Positions 8,007 through 16,054 of a stretch of 50,584 nt of DNA are shown one piece after another. Every line of letters begins with the position of its first letter. Positions within the stretch are counted from its first letter, which is position 1. A program made the position numbers and the translations under genes. The stretch covers positions 1 through 50,584 of the forward strand of contig NZ_KV823248.1 of assembly GCF_001815905.1 (NCBI RefSeq), read 5' to 3'. The stretch comes from Brevibacterium sp. HMSC07C04. GTDB taxonomy: Bacteria; Actinomycetota; Actinomycetes; Actinomycetales; Brevibacteriaceae. The notes under the pieces are model-generated. The model saw only the letters and a list, made by a program, of their open reading frames with translations. It was not told where the DNA came from and ran no database searches.

Positions 8007-8927
8007 TCAACGCCCGGAAAGCTTAGAGCCAGCACTCATGGAAACCGCGGCTCGTCCGGAGCTTCGTACCTTTGCCCTTGCTCTCGAGCGGATCTTCACA
8101 AACGCCACGGCGCTGACAAGCAGCACACCGCTGACAGCCGCCATGAGCGGAGCTGTGGGCAGGTCGAACACATAGGCCGTCCAGAAGCCCGCCACCGCGC
8201 TGATGACAGCAATGACGAGGCTCAGTGCGATGACGACCGGCAGACGATTGCCGAACAGGACCGCAACCGCCGGCGGCACCACAACGAGCGCGACGACGAG
8301 AATAGCGCCCGCGGCATTGAACGCCACCACGACAGTTACGGCCACGAGAGCCATGAGCGTGTAGTCAACCGTCCTAACAGGCAGACCCATGGTGCGAGCC
8401 AGAACCGGATCGAAAGTCGCCAGGGACAGCACCCTGTAGGTGCAGGCGATGAAAATCGCCGTGACAGCGAAGACACCAAGAAGCATGAGCGCCGTCTGCG
8501 GACCGAGGTTCACTCCCCTGACAAGCACGTGTTCACTCGGCAGAGCCATAAGGTTCAGATCACCCGTCAGCACGGTGTCCTCGCAGATGTGCACCGACTT
8601 CAGGCTCGTGGACAGAAGAATCACACCACCGGCGAAAAGAGCGGGAAAAATGAGCCCCTGATCGGCGCCTCGTGCTATCAGTCCGGTCCGGCGCAGCCAT
8701 TCAGATCCGAGCACCACGGTCATGCCCATGGCCGAAGCGGCTGCAATCATCCACGGCGAATGGGTTGTGCCCGACACAATCGCCCCGATGACAACACCGG
8801 GCAGAACAGCGTGAGACATCGCGTCAACGAGCATTGACTGGCGCCGAAGCACCAAGAACACCCCCGGCAGAGCACATGTCACCGCGGTGGTAACAGCCAA
8901 AAACACGGTCGCCGCTGCAATGCTCAT
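8007..8927 (-). CDS. Metal ABC transporter permease (second subunit)
   Basis: An integral membrane subunit of 306 aa from the ABC-3 (TroCD/ZnuB/MntB) family, forming the channel of a divalent metal importer. Eight or nine hydrophobic helices are visible. The family-typical early segment with LRRQSMLVDAMSHAVLPGV is near residues 27-45, and a late FDP motif (TFDPVLARTMGL) also occurs. The ATG overlaps the stop of the first permease gene (ATGA). It is the last gene of a four-gene operon. Two different permeases in one operon suggest a heterodimeric channel, as in TroCD and SitCD. The basic C-terminus (about 288-306) is probably cytoplasmic. Confidence 0.9.
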   Translation of the reverse strand: MSIAAATVFLAVTTAVTCALPGVFLVLRRQSMLVDAMSHAVLPGVVIGAIVSGTTHSPWMIAAASAMGMTVVLGSEWLRRTGLIARGADQGLIFPALFAGGVILLSTSLKSVHICEDTVLTGDLNLMALPSEHVLVRGVNLGPQTALMLLGVFAVTAIFIACTYRVLSLATFDPVLARTMGLPVRTVDYTLMALVAVTVVVAFNAAGAILVVALVVVPPAVAVLFGNRLPVVIALSLVIAVISAVAGFWTAYVFDLPTAPLMAAVSGVLLVSAVAFVKIRSRARAKVRSSGRAAVSMSAGSKLSGR

Positions 8928-9880
8928 CTGCCCTCACCTCCCACAGCAGCCAACCGGACTGCATTCCGCCGGGCACGCACGGCCCTGCCGATAACCGAGC
9001 GCCGCGGGGCAAAAAGAACCGACACGAGGAAAACTGTGAAGAGCACCAACACCACAATCGGGCCTGTCGGCACTCGCCCGAAGCTGACAGCGGCATAGGA
9101 CCCGACGGCGCCGGCAGCGCCGCCGATCGAACCTGCGAGCATCACCATAGATCTGAGGCTTCCCGTCCACTGGCGGGCAGATGCTGCCGGCATAATCGCA
9201 AACGCCACCATGAGGATGAGCCCCACTGACTTCACGCCGATGACGACGGCAACTGTTGTCGCCACCCCCAGTATTGGCCCGAGCACAGCTGACCGATAGC
9301 CCAGGGTGTGGGCAAAGACCGGATCGAAGGTGAACAGCCCAAAAGCACGCCAGCCGATGATGACCGTCAGCAGCGCCGCACCGCCGCACACCGCGATCAC
9401 AAGCAGGTCTTCGTGCGTTGTGGTTGCGGCATTGCCGAAGATATACGTTTCAATGCCCCCACGGCCAGGCAGCGACGACAGCGACGCCGAGCGCAGCAGC
9501 ACGATACCGCTGCCGTAGAACAAAGCGAGAACTCCGGCCATGGCTGCATCTGAGCCCAGGCGGGTGCCGCTGATCCAATTCACGGCAAACGCCGCAAGAG
9601 ACGAGGAAATCACCGCGCCGATCGTCAGAGTCACCATCGACCTGCCTGGCACGCCAAGTACGGCAACCGCGATCACAAAGGCCGCAGCAACGCCGAAGAC
9701 CGCCGAGTGCCCGATGACATCGGCGATGAGAGCCTGCCGGCGGAGATACAGAAAACAGCCCATCGCACCCGAGAAGGACCCCACGAGAACAGTTCCGATG
9801 AGCATGGTGCGGAACGTGTAGTTCAGCAGAAGCTCACTCGGTGCGACGAAACCCGCGGCCAGCAGATCAGCGGTCTCCAC
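8924..9880 (-). CDS. Metal ABC transporter permease (first subunit)
   Basis: An ABC-3 family permease of 318 aa, paralogous to its downstream neighbour. It carries the matching segment LRRQALIADVIGHSAVFGV near residues 47-65 and TFDPVFAHTLGY later. About nine membrane helices are visible. The GTG start at 9880 lies within the end of the ATPase gene (14-nt overlap) and has GGAGG about 10 nt upstream. The protein ends in a basic tail. It acts with the ATPase and substrate-binding lipoprotein encoded upstream. Metal identity cannot be decided from permeases alone. Confidence 0.9.
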   Translation of the reverse strand: METADLLAAGFVAPSELLLNYTFRTMLIGTVLVGSFSGAMGCFLYLRRQALIADVIGHSAVFGVAAAFVIAVAVLGVPGRSMVTLTIGAVISSSLAAFAVNWISGTRLGSDAAMAGVLALFYGSGIVLLRSASLSSLPGRGGIETYIFGNAATTTHEDLLVIAVCGGAALLTVIIGWRAFGLFTFDPVFAHTLGYRSAVLGPILGVATTVAVVIGVKSVGLILMVAFAIMPAASARQWTGSLRSMVMLAGSIGGAAGAVGSYAAVSFGRVPTGPIVVLVLFTVFLVSVLFAPRRSVIGRAVRARRNAVRLAAVGGEGR

Positions 9881-10655
9881 TGGCGCCGCCCTCCGCTGTG
9901 ATGATGGTCCCGAAACCGTAGACCGAGCTGAATTCCCGACTTACGAGCACCTCGTCAACAGGCCCGCTGAGCACACAGCGGCCCTTGTTCAAAACGGCGG
10001 CGCGAGTGCAGAAATCGCGGACTGTCGTCAGGTCGTGGTGGACAACAACGACTGTCTTGCCGGATGCGCGCAGCTGGCGAATGACCTCGAGGACGACTTT
10101 TTCGCTCGACGCGTCGATGCCCGCCAGAGGTTCGTCGAGGAGAAACAGGCCGGGGTCCTGTGCGAGGATGCGGGCCATAAAGGTTCGCTGCTTCTGCCCG
10201 CCGGAGAGTTCAGAAATCTGCTGTCGTTCGAGATCCGCAATCCCCATGGTGTTCAGAGCTTCATCAACCCGCTGACGCCGGCTGGCGTTGATGCGGCCGA
10301 ACAGCCCGACTTCGCCATACAGGCCCATCGTGACGACATCGCGCACTGTTGCCGGGAAATCCCAGTCGATATCCGCAGATTGGGGCATGTAACCCACGTG
10401 CCTGCGCATCTGCGAAAGCGGCCCACCGAAGAACTGCACCGTACCCGCCAGGGGTTTGAGCAGTCCCAGTGCTGCTTTCAGAAAAGTCGACTTGCCTGCA
10501 CCGTTGGGGCCCATGATGGCAAGCACTTCCCCAACGGGAGCCGCGAGATCAACGCCGTCAAGTGCGAGCTTGTCGTGATATGCGGCTGTCAGTCCGCGCG
10601 CTTCCAACGCTGGGGCTCCCGCAATGGGTTTAGCTTCCCGAGCTCTGTTTGCCAT
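9867..10655 (-). CDS. Metal ABC transporter ATP-binding protein
   Basis: The nucleotide-binding subunit (262 aa) of the metal importer. Walker A is GPNGAGKST at residues 49-57. The signature LSGGQKQR is in the middle of the protein and Walker B is LFLLDEPLAGID. A Q-loop (MPQSADIDWDFP) and an H-loop (VVHHD) are also visible. The wording around the Q-loop, with a D-W-D-F-P run, is typical of Mn/Zn/Fe transporters of this family. It begins 11 nt after the binding-protein gene and overlaps the first permease. A 15-residue N-terminal extension rich in Ala and Arg precedes the domain, so a slightly later start is possible. Confidence 0.93.
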   Translation of the reverse strand: MANRAREAKPIAGAPALEARGLTAAYHDKLALDGVDLAAPVGEVLAIMGPNGAGKSTFLKAALGLLKPLAGTVQFFGGPLSQMRRHVGYMPQSADIDWDFPATVRDVVTMGLYGEVGLFGRINASRRQRVDEALNTMGIADLERQQISELSGGQKQRTFMARILAQDPGLFLLDEPLAGIDASSEKVVLEVIRQLRASGKTVVVVHHDLTTVRDFCTRAAVLNKGRCVLSGPVDEVLVSREFSSVYGFGTIITAEGGASGDR

Positions 10656-10666
10656 CGATGCTCCGT

Positions 10667-11605
10667 TCAGCTCAGGGCTTCTGCAATTGCATTTGCGTTG
10701 TGTTCAAAAACACCGAGATACGTGTCAAGCGGGGCGGATTCGCCCAGTGAGTCTGCGTAGAGCTCCTTATCGGAGATCTCGACCTCCCACCCCTTCGCTT
10801 TGACCGCCTGCTTGAGGTGTTTGATCGCCTCTGGGCTCTTCAGGTTGTCCTGGAAGATGACCGGCACCTTGTGGTCGGCAATCGTCTTTGCAAGTTCATC
10901 AATCTCGGCAGCCGACATTTCGGATTCGGATGACACGAAGTCTGTTGCGTAGATTTCCATGTCGTAGGTCTTGCCCAGGTAGTTGAACGCGTCGTGTCCG
11001 GTCACAAGGACGCGATTCTCTTTGGGAATCCGCTCGAGCTTTTCTTTCGCATCCGCCGCAACTGCATCGATTTTCTTGTTGTACTCTTCCGCGTTAGTCG
11101 TGTACTGATCCGCGTTTTCGGGGTCGATCTCACCGATCTTCTCTGCCGAGGCCTGCACAACCTGCTTCCACAGGTCGGGTGAGTTCCACACGTGCGGGTC
11201 ATGGCCTTCGATCTTGCCGTCCTCTTCCCACGGCAGCAGCTCAGATTCGTCAAGCTGTCCAGCCGCGGCAAGCTGCTTGTCGCCGAGCTTGTCCAGCTGA
11301 TCCATCATCTGGTGCTCCATGTCGCGGCTGGTCCACAGCACGACGTCGGCTGAATCGAGCTTCTCGGTGTCGCGAGTGGTCAGAGGCTGAGTGTGTGGGT
11401 CTCCCCCGGGCTTGACGAGCACGGTGACATCGGCGTCGGGGGCGATGTTCCTTGCCGCGTCCCCCAAGTAGCCGGTGGTGGCAACGATGCTGAGCTGCCC
11501 CTCTTCACCGTTGCCCGTCGTGGAGGGGGCACAACCTACCGCACTCATTGCCAGTACCGCACCTGCGATGCCCGCCATTGCGCGCTTGAACCCGAGTCGC
11601 TTCAT
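10667..11605 (-). CDS. Metal-binding lipoprotein of ABC importer (TroA/MntC/ZnuA family)
   Basis: A substrate-binding lipoprotein of 312 aa from the cluster A-I family, anchored to the outer face of the membrane. The signal peptide ends in a lipobox, with Cys25 as the lipidated residue (SAVGC). Likely metal ligands are His71 (GDPHT), His138 (DPHVW), His204 (TGHDAF) and Asp285 (YADSLG), the His-His-His-Asp set of TroA-like proteins. The long His-rich loop typical of zinc-specific ZnuA is absent, which slightly favours manganese or iron, but zinc is not excluded. It is the first gene of the operon, with AAAGG before the ATG. Paired DtxR/MntR-like palindromes lie 35-70 bp upstream, so repression by a metal-sensing regulator is likely. 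Confidence 0.9.
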   Translation of the reverse strand: MKRLGFKRAMAGIAGAVLAMSAVGCAPSTTGNGEEGQLSIVATTGYLGDAARNIAPDADVTVLVKPGGDPHTQPLTTRDTEKLDSADVVLWTSRDMEHQMMDQLDKLGDKQLAAAGQLDESELLPWEEDGKIEGHDPHVWNSPDLWKQVVQASAEKIGEIDPENADQYTTNAEEYNKKIDAVAADAKEKLERIPKENRVLVTGHDAFNYLGKTYDMEIYATDFVSSESEMSAAEIDELAKTIADHKVPVIFQDNLKSPEAIKHLKQAVKAKGWEVEISDKELYADSLGESAPLDTYLGVFEHNANAIAEALS

Positions 11606-11639
11606 TTTCTGCCTTTCGTTGCCGCGAATCCCGCATATA

Positions 11640-11675
11640 TTAAGTTAGCTTAACACACATTAGGATAACCTAATG
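11640..11675 (-). promoter_or_regulatory. Paired DtxR/MntR-like operators of the metal ABC operon
   Basis: Two inverted repeats sit back to back upstream of the binding-protein gene. On the plus strand they are TTAAG-TTAG-CTTAA (11640-11653) and CATTAGG-ATAA-CCTAATG (11658-11675). On the minus strand the distal one begins TTAGGTTATCCTAA, close to the DtxR/IdeR consensus half (TTAGGTTAGCCTAA). They overlap the expected promoter, including a TAATAT-like -10, so a bound metalloregulator would block transcription when metal is sufficient. Whether the regulator is MntR-, IdeR- or Zur-like cannot be told here. Confidence 0.7.
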
Positions 11676-11734
11676 CCACGAACAAATAAGTGTCTGTTTA
11701 TGCAGATCCGACCTGAGTCGAGCGCTCCCAAAAC

Positions 11735-11766
11735 TCACGAGGCGGAGCCTGAGCTCCGCCTGGTGA
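11735..11766. repeat. Dispersed palindrome, copy 3 (14-bp stem, one mismatch)
   Basis: TCACGAGGCGGAGC (11735-11748) pairs with 11753-11766 except at one base; the loop is CTGA. Unusually, it lies between two divergent 5' ends, where no transcript should need terminating. TCTGTTT follows on the plus strand. Confidence 0.8.
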
Positions 11767-11781
11767 TCTGTTTCCGGGGAC

Positions 11782-11787
11782 TACAGT
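11782..11787 (+). promoter_or_regulatory. Possible -10 element of a leaderless mRNA (hydrolase)
   Basis: TACAGT ends 6 nt before the ATG at 11794 and there is no Shine-Dalgarno sequence between them. This is leaderless geometry. Confidence 0.4.
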
Positions 11788-11793
11788 TGGCAT

Positions 11794-12654
11794 ATGGCAC
11801 TCGAGCACACACAGGTCGCCCTCCAACTGCCCTCGGGGCAGGCACAAGCACACATCTGGACTACCGGCACGCCGTCACAGCGACAGCCGCTGCTGTTCAT
11901 CCACGGCTTTAGAGGTGACCACCACGGCCTGCAGTTCATTGCCGAAAACATCAAAGGTCGGCAGTCTTTCATTCCCGATCTGCCTGGCTTTGGTCAGACT
12001 CCTCCCCTGCCTGGCAAGCAGACGCTTGAGACCTACACGTCGTTTGTGCGTGGTCTTGCCGACTGGATTGAAGATCAGACAGGCGAGCAGCCCATTTTGG
12101 TGGGCCATTCCTTTGGTTCGATCGTGGCGGCGAATGCTGCGGCTGACGCGGGAGCGTCCACACCCCTCGTGCTCATCAATCCGATCGTCAGCCTGCCCGA
12201 CCGAGGACCGGGCCGTCTGCTCACAGTGACGGTCGACAATTACTACCGCATTGCCGAAGCCGCTCCAGAGAAAGTCGGCAATTTCCTGCTGAAGAACCGA
12301 CCGACGGTGCGGCTCATGAGCGAAGCCATGGCCACCAGCCGCGACCGTGACACACGTCGTTTCATCCACGATCAACACCAGCAGCACTTCAGCAGCTTCA
12401 GCGACCGAAAATCCCTGGCTGATGCCTACCGAGTATCGACCCACCACACGGTCCGCGAGGTGGAGAAGCAGCTGACCATGCCCGTGTTGGTCATCAGCGG
12501 CAGGGCGGACGCGATCGCTTCACCTAGGGCCACTCATGAGTTCGTCAAACGCCTGCCGAACATCGAACACCATGAGTTTCCTCGCGTAGGGCATTTGGTG
12601 CACTACGAAAGACCGGCCGAGACGGCTCATCACATTGAAGACTGGCTAGACTGA
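11794..12654 (+). CDS. Alpha/beta-fold hydrolase
   Basis: A cytoplasmic alpha/beta hydrolase of 286 aa. The nucleophile elbow is VGHSFGS with Ser106. The oxyanion strand is FIHGFRGDHHG (about 35-45). The acid is probably Asp239 (SGRADAIASP) and the base His267 (VGHLVHYERP). A helical cap lies between about residues 135 and 220. The whole catalytic triad is intact, so an esterase, lipase or C-C hydrolase activity is likely, but the substrate is unknown. It is probably cotranscribed with the MhuD-like gene 29 bp downstream. No signal peptide is seen. Confidence 0.85.
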   Translation: MALEHTQVALQLPSGQAQAHIWTTGTPSQRQPLLFIHGFRGDHHGLQFIAENIKGRQSFIPDLPGFGQTPPLPGKQTLETYTSFVRGLADWIEDQTGEQPILVGHSFGSIVAANAAADAGASTPLVLINPIVSLPDRGPGRLLTVTVDNYYRIAEAAPEKVGNFLLKNRPTVRLMSEAMATSRDRDTRRFIHDQHQQHFSSFSDRKSLADAYRVSTHHTVREVEKQLTMPVLVISGRADAIASPRATHEFVKRLPNIEHHEFPRVGHLVHYERPAETAHHIEDWLD

Positions 12655-12683
12655 AACCACACGTCCAGACATCAGGAGGAACC

Positions 12684-12968
12684 ATGTCGGTTGTGAAAAT
12701 CAATGTTCTGTCAGTGCCTGAAGCACAGGGCGAAGAGCTCGAAGCTCGGTTCGCAAAACGCGCACACAGCGTCGACCAGGCCCCGGGCTTTGAAGGCTTC
12801 CAGATGCTTCGGCCCACAGCGGGCACCGAGTCCTACTACATCGTTACCCAGTGGGACTCAGAAGAGTCTTTCCAGGCGTGGGCAGCACAGCGCACGCACC
12901 GCAGCCCCAATGAAGCCCTGTCCAAACAAGAGGGCCTGCTGGAATTCGAAGTCGTCGAATTCGACTGA
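12684..12968 (+). CDS. MhuD-like antibiotic-biosynthesis-monooxygenase (ABM) domain protein
   Basis: A 94-residue ferredoxin-like ABM-fold protein, closely similar over most of its length to the mycobacterial heme-degrading enzyme MhuD (shared VVKIN, RAH, PGF-GFQ, LRP, FQAWA and LLEFEVV). Asn7 and Trp66, two of the three functional residues of MhuD/IsdG enzymes, are kept. The stretch after Trp66 is about four residues shorter than in MhuD and the usual heme-ligand helix is changed. Only His72 (RTHRS) could replace His75. It may therefore be a heme oxygenase with shifted geometry, or a relative that no longer binds heme. AGGAGGAACC precedes the ATG. It follows the hydrolase and ends at a strong terminator. 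Confidence 0.82.
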   Translation: MSVVKINVLSVPEAQGEELEARFAKRAHSVDQAPGFEGFQMLRPTAGTESYYIVTQWDSEESFQAWAAQRTHRSPNEALSKQEGLLEFEVVEFD

Positions 12969-12992
12969 CCTTCGATCAGGTCGAAACCAGGC

Positions 12993-13027
12993 AAAGCCGG
13001 TGACCGCAGTGTGCGGTCACCGGCTTT
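12993..13027. terminator. 16-bp hairpin terminator after the ABM gene
   Basis: AAAGCCGGTGACCGCA (12993-13008) pairs perfectly with 13012-13027, with loop GTG. A-rich and T-rich ends make it usable in both directions. It ends the rightward hydrolase-ABM transcript. Confidence 0.8.
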
Positions 13028-13044
13028 GTCATATGCGTCCCGCC

Positions 13045-13079
13045 AAAAAGCTGGCAGATCGAGGCGAGGCTGCCAGCTT
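13045..13079 (-). terminator. Terminator of the Mrp operon
   Basis: AAGCTGGCAG (13048-13057) pairs with CTGCCAGCTT (13070-13079). On the minus strand the stem runs straight into a TTTTT tract (13049-13045). An outer CCCGCC/GGCGGG pair (13039-13044 and 13081-13086) competes with the T-tract and may modulate it. It lies 34 bp after mrpG. Confidence 0.75.
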
Positions 13080-13112
13080 CGGCGGGGTTGCCATCTTCAA
13101 GGAGAAACGAAC

Positions 13113-13505
13113 TCAGTCGTAGGGGTTGAATTCATCAACATCGGCCGCGTCACGCAGACGCCCGGGCTCAGCGAGCCGGTTGACCACAGTCTTGCGGCTG
13201 ACCGGCGAACCTGACACGTATACCGCACGCGACAGCACATTCGACGCAACACTCGACACAATGATCAGCGAAAGAAAAGCGAGGATCGCCATGAACAGGT
13301 GCAGGAACCTAAAGCCCTCCGTGCTGAGCGTAAACACGTAGGCTGCCGCCAGAATCATCGGCATGGCAAGTCCCGTGCCCGGCGAGAAAACATTGATGCG
13401 GCTGAGGGCATCGCGCGCCCGGAACATGGCGATGACGGTGCCCAACAGGATGAGGCTTCCCCCGATCCCGAAGATGCCCACGAGAACGACAGCGAGCGTT
13501 TCCAT
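13113..13505 (-). CDS. mrpG: Mrp antiporter subunit G
   Basis: A small membrane subunit of the multisubunit Mrp cation/proton antiporter, 130 aa, with three hydrophobic helices in the first 95 residues and a hydrophilic tail. The motif GSLILLGTVIAMFRARDALSR with a later G-T-GL-MP is typical of the PhaG/MnhG family. It is the last gene of the operon. Its ATG overlaps the mrpF stop (TGATG). The tail after about residue 95 is longer than in short Firmicute MrpG proteins. Confidence 0.92.
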   Translation of the reverse strand: METLAVVLVGIFGIGGSLILLGTVIAMFRARDALSRINVFSPGTGLAMPMILAAAYVFTLSTEGFRFLHLFMAILAFLSLIIVSSVASNVLSRAVYVSGSPVSRKTVVNRLAEPGRLRDAADVDEFNPYD

Positions 13506-13765
13506 CAGCGATGCCCCCTGGTGAGAATACGCGACAGAGCAATCGTCGACAGAATGCCCAACAGCGAAGCCAAGAAGATGACGTCCAGCAGAATGGACAG
13601 GTTCACCAGCATCGCTATGAACACCAGAATGCCGATTGCACAGAAGTACACGAGGTCGCCGATGATCGCCCGGGAACCGCTTTCCTTAGCGGTGAGAACG
13701 CGAATCAGACCCAGAACGATCGTGCAGGCGAGAATCGCAATGCATACCCAAATGATGACAGTCAC
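13505..13765 (-). CDS. mrpF: Mrp antiporter subunit F
   Basis: An 86-residue subunit with three membrane helices. The conserved motif ...RVLTAKESGSRAIIGDL... matches the MrpF/PhaF pattern R-x-G-x(2)-x-D-R/A-x-x-x-D. It begins with GTG inside the end of mrpE (4-nt overlap) and its stop overlaps mrpG. It acts only as part of the whole complex. Confidence 0.9.
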   Translation of the reverse strand: MTVIIWVCIAILACTIVLGLIRVLTAKESGSRAIIGDLVYFCAIGILVFIAMLVNLSILLDVIFLASLLGILSTIALSRILTRGHR

Positions 13766-14127
13766 TGCTGGTCACTCTTTCGCGGAGGAACTTCGCCGCG
13801 CAGGGCCTTGAGCAGCCTGTCCTCCATGTCATAGAGGCCTTCGAGCACATCCTGTTCGGACTCACCGAAAAGAGAGTGGACGAACAGAGTCGGCGGAGTC
13901 TTGGAAGTGCCGTACGCGGTCGCGACCACAAGTGTGCCGGGTGTGATCGTGATCGACTGAGCCATCGACGTGATTTCGAAGTCGGTAACACAGCGCAACG
14001 GCAGCTGCACGATCATGGGGTTTCCATACGGTGTGCGCCACAGATTCGATATGACATCCCACGTGCCCGACAGGATCTCCTTGAAAATCCACAGAGCGTA
14101 GGCGAACAGGCGCAGAGGCTTCATCAT
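13762..14127 (-). CDS. mrpE: Mrp antiporter subunit E
   Basis: A 121-residue subunit with one N-terminal helical hairpin and a soluble domain. It contains the MrpE-typical segment ITPGTLVVATAY followed by LFVHSLFG, equivalent to the TPGT and H-x-L motifs of this family. It is shorter than many MrpE proteins (about 160 aa), having one helix pair fewer at the N-terminus. ATGATG at its start overlaps the mrpD stop. MrpE is thought to stabilise the complex rather than carry ions. Confidence 0.88.
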   Translation of the reverse strand: MMKPLRLFAYALWIFKEILSGTWDVISNLWRTPYGNPMIVQLPLRCVTDFEITSMAQSITITPGTLVVATAYGTSKTPPTLFVHSLFGESEQDVLEGLYDMEDRLLKALRGEVPPRKSDQQ

Positions 14128-15650
14128 CGTCCCAGCACCGCCTCGATATAGGGAGTGTAGTCAAGCATGGATTCGGCGGCCGAGTTCGTAACCTCCGCAA
14201 GAGCACCCGCACCGACGAACAGGGCAACGGACACAGCGATGAGCGAAGCGCCCGGGGCCAACAGCTTAGAGGGGATGCGCACATCGGCGGGCAGATCTGT
14301 CAGGGCGGCCCTGCCGGTGCTCGAAGAGTCCGGACGGTAGCTGCTCATTGCTCCACCCCAGAAAGTGTTGCGCCACATGCGCTGCAGAGCCAGCACCGTA
14401 ATGCAGGCGCCGAGCACAATGACCCCGATGAAGACGAATCCCAACGGTGCGGGATTCTCCGCGGCAGAGCGCACAATGCCGAGCTTGCCCCACAGTCCCG
14501 ATGTCGGAGGCAGGCCGACAAGGGAAAGCAGACCCAGAACATAGAACACGGCGGTCCAGCGGTCGCGAAAAGCAAGGCCCGATAGGCGCCGGAATGCCCC
14601 GGTTCCGTAGGTCTGCTCAATAGCCCCGGTCAACAGCAGCAGACCGGCCATCGTAATGATGTGGTGAACCATGTAGAACATACCCGCCGACAGCGATGCG
14701 ACAGTCAGCAGAGAAGCACCGATGAGAATATGGCCAACGCCGTCGGTCATCATAAAGGCCAGCACATTGCGCATGCGGTTGATGCCCCACGCCGACAGCG
14801 TTGCTGTCAGAATCGTGACAACGGCGACAATCGCCAAAGGGATCTGCCAGGAGTTCGCAGACCCATAGGCCACGGTGTAGATGCGGTAGATGCCGTAGAG
14901 GCCTACCTTCGTATGCAGGGCCGAGAACAGGGCCATCATGCCTGCCGAGGTGTCGGGATAGGACCGAACCAGCCAGCCGTGCACGGGAACAAAGCCGGAC
15001 TTAATGCCGAGTGCCGTAACGACGATGGCCAAGCCCAGTCCACCCTGGGCTGTGATGTCGCCGTTCATTCCCATCTGAGCGAGCACAGCGATGTTGACAG
15101 TCCCCAGAGCGGCGTAGACAAAGCCGACGCCCATCACCAACAGCGTGGAGGTCAGCAGGTTGACCATGACGAACATGCGGCCGATGCCCAGACGCTTCCA
15201 CGTGCCGGTCACAGCGATGAGTGCGTAGCTGGGAAGCACCATCACTTCGACCATCACGAAGAAGTTGAAGAGGTCCCCGGTGAGAAACGCGCCGGTGACA
15301 CCGGCCATCATCATGAGCACGAGCGACGGCAGGAAGCGGTACTGGTCTTCGCCGGTCACAACGAGGAACCAGCAGCACACCACCGCGGCAAGCGAAGTGA
15401 CGAGCACCATGAGCGCTGCGAACGCGTCGACCACAAATGGGATTGCCAATCCGCCTTCGTAAGCGCCGACGTTTTCGGCGTAGACGCTGCCGTCGATCGT
15501 GGCTATGAGCATGTAAACAGCCGCTGCCGCATTGATCAGCGGAATGCCGAGCAGCGCGACCACATTGAGCACACGATGACGGATAAGAACCGTCAGCGCG
15601 GTGCCGAACAGCGGCAGGCCGACAAGAACGGTGAGAAGAGCAGCGCTCAT
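14124..15650 (-). CDS. mrpD: Mrp antiporter subunit D
   Basis: A 508-residue, roughly 14-helix subunit homologous to NuoM/NuoN of respiratory complex I and to MrpA. It is a candidate proton-channel subunit of the sodium (or other cation)/proton antiporter. Visible family features are VMVEVMVLPSYALIA (with the conserved Glu near residue 137), IKSGFVPVHGWLVRSYPDTSAG with its essential Lys, and FSALHTKVGLYGIYR. It overlaps mrpC upstream and mrpE downstream by 4 nt. It is full length and intact. Confidence 0.95.
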   Translation of the reverse strand: MSAALLTVLVGLPLFGTALTVLIRHRVLNVVALLGIPLINAAAAVYMLIATIDGSVYAENVGAYEGGLAIPFVVDAFAALMVLVTSLAAVVCCWFLVVTGEDQYRFLPSLVLMMMAGVTGAFLTGDLFNFFVMVEVMVLPSYALIAVTGTWKRLGIGRMFVMVNLLTSTLLVMGVGFVYAALGTVNIAVLAQMGMNGDITAQGGLGLAIVVTALGIKSGFVPVHGWLVRSYPDTSAGMMALFSALHTKVGLYGIYRIYTVAYGSANSWQIPLAIVAVVTILTATLSAWGINRMRNVLAFMMTDGVGHILIGASLLTVASLSAGMFYMVHHIITMAGLLLLTGAIEQTYGTGAFRRLSGLAFRDRWTAVFYVLGLLSLVGLPPTSGLWGKLGIVRSAAENPAPLGFVFIGVIVLGACITVLALQRMWRNTFWGGAMSSYRPDSSSTGRAALTDLPADVRIPSKLLAPGASLIAVSVALFVGAGALAEVTNSAAESMLDYTPYIEAVLGR

Positions 15651-16054
15651 GATTCGCCCTCCCGCAGTCCCTGTTTGACCTCGGCGAGAGCTGAGTCGCT
15701 CAGCAGTTCGTCCTCAGAAACATCGCCCTCGCGGATTTCACCGGTTTCGGGAAACACCTTCTGGTCATCATCGTGTCCAAGAACTGCCAGGGCGAGCATA
15801 AAGATAGTAACGGCCAGGGTGATGACAATGGCTGTGAGCACAAACGCCTGCGGCAGAGGGTCGGCCGCATCAGCCGGAAGGGAGCGACCGCCCAGTGGTT
15901 CGTGACGCCAAGCCGATACACCGGAGGCAAGCAGTGCGAAGTTCGCGGCGTGGGAGACCATCGCCAAACCGAAGACGGCCCGCACCATCGACCGCTGCAG
16001 CATGAGATAGACCCCGCCGGCGGTCAGGATTCCGATGGTGATCGAAAGAATCAC
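15647..16054 (-). CDS. mrpC: Mrp antiporter subunit C
   Basis: A 135-residue subunit homologous to NuoK, with three membrane helices (about residues 1-20, 27-47 and 73-95). The motif GVYLMLQRSMVRAVFGLAMVSHAANF matches the MrpC/NuoK pattern. A charged, Glu/Asp-rich tail of about 38 residues follows. Overlaps of 4 nt with mrpA and mrpD show tight translational coupling. Confidence 0.93.
   Translation of the reverse strand: MILSITIGILTAGGVYLMLQRSMVRAVFGLAMVSHAANFALLASGVSAWRHEPLGGRSLPADAADPLPQAFVLTAIVITLAVTIFMLALAVLGHDDDQKVFPETGEIREGDVSEDELLSDSALAEVKQGLREGES

Noticed and set aside
14661..15905. 414-codon plus-strand frame opposite mrpD and mrpC
   Set aside because: His/Gln/Arg-rich product is the complement of hydrophobic membrane codons; it spans two genes on the other strand.
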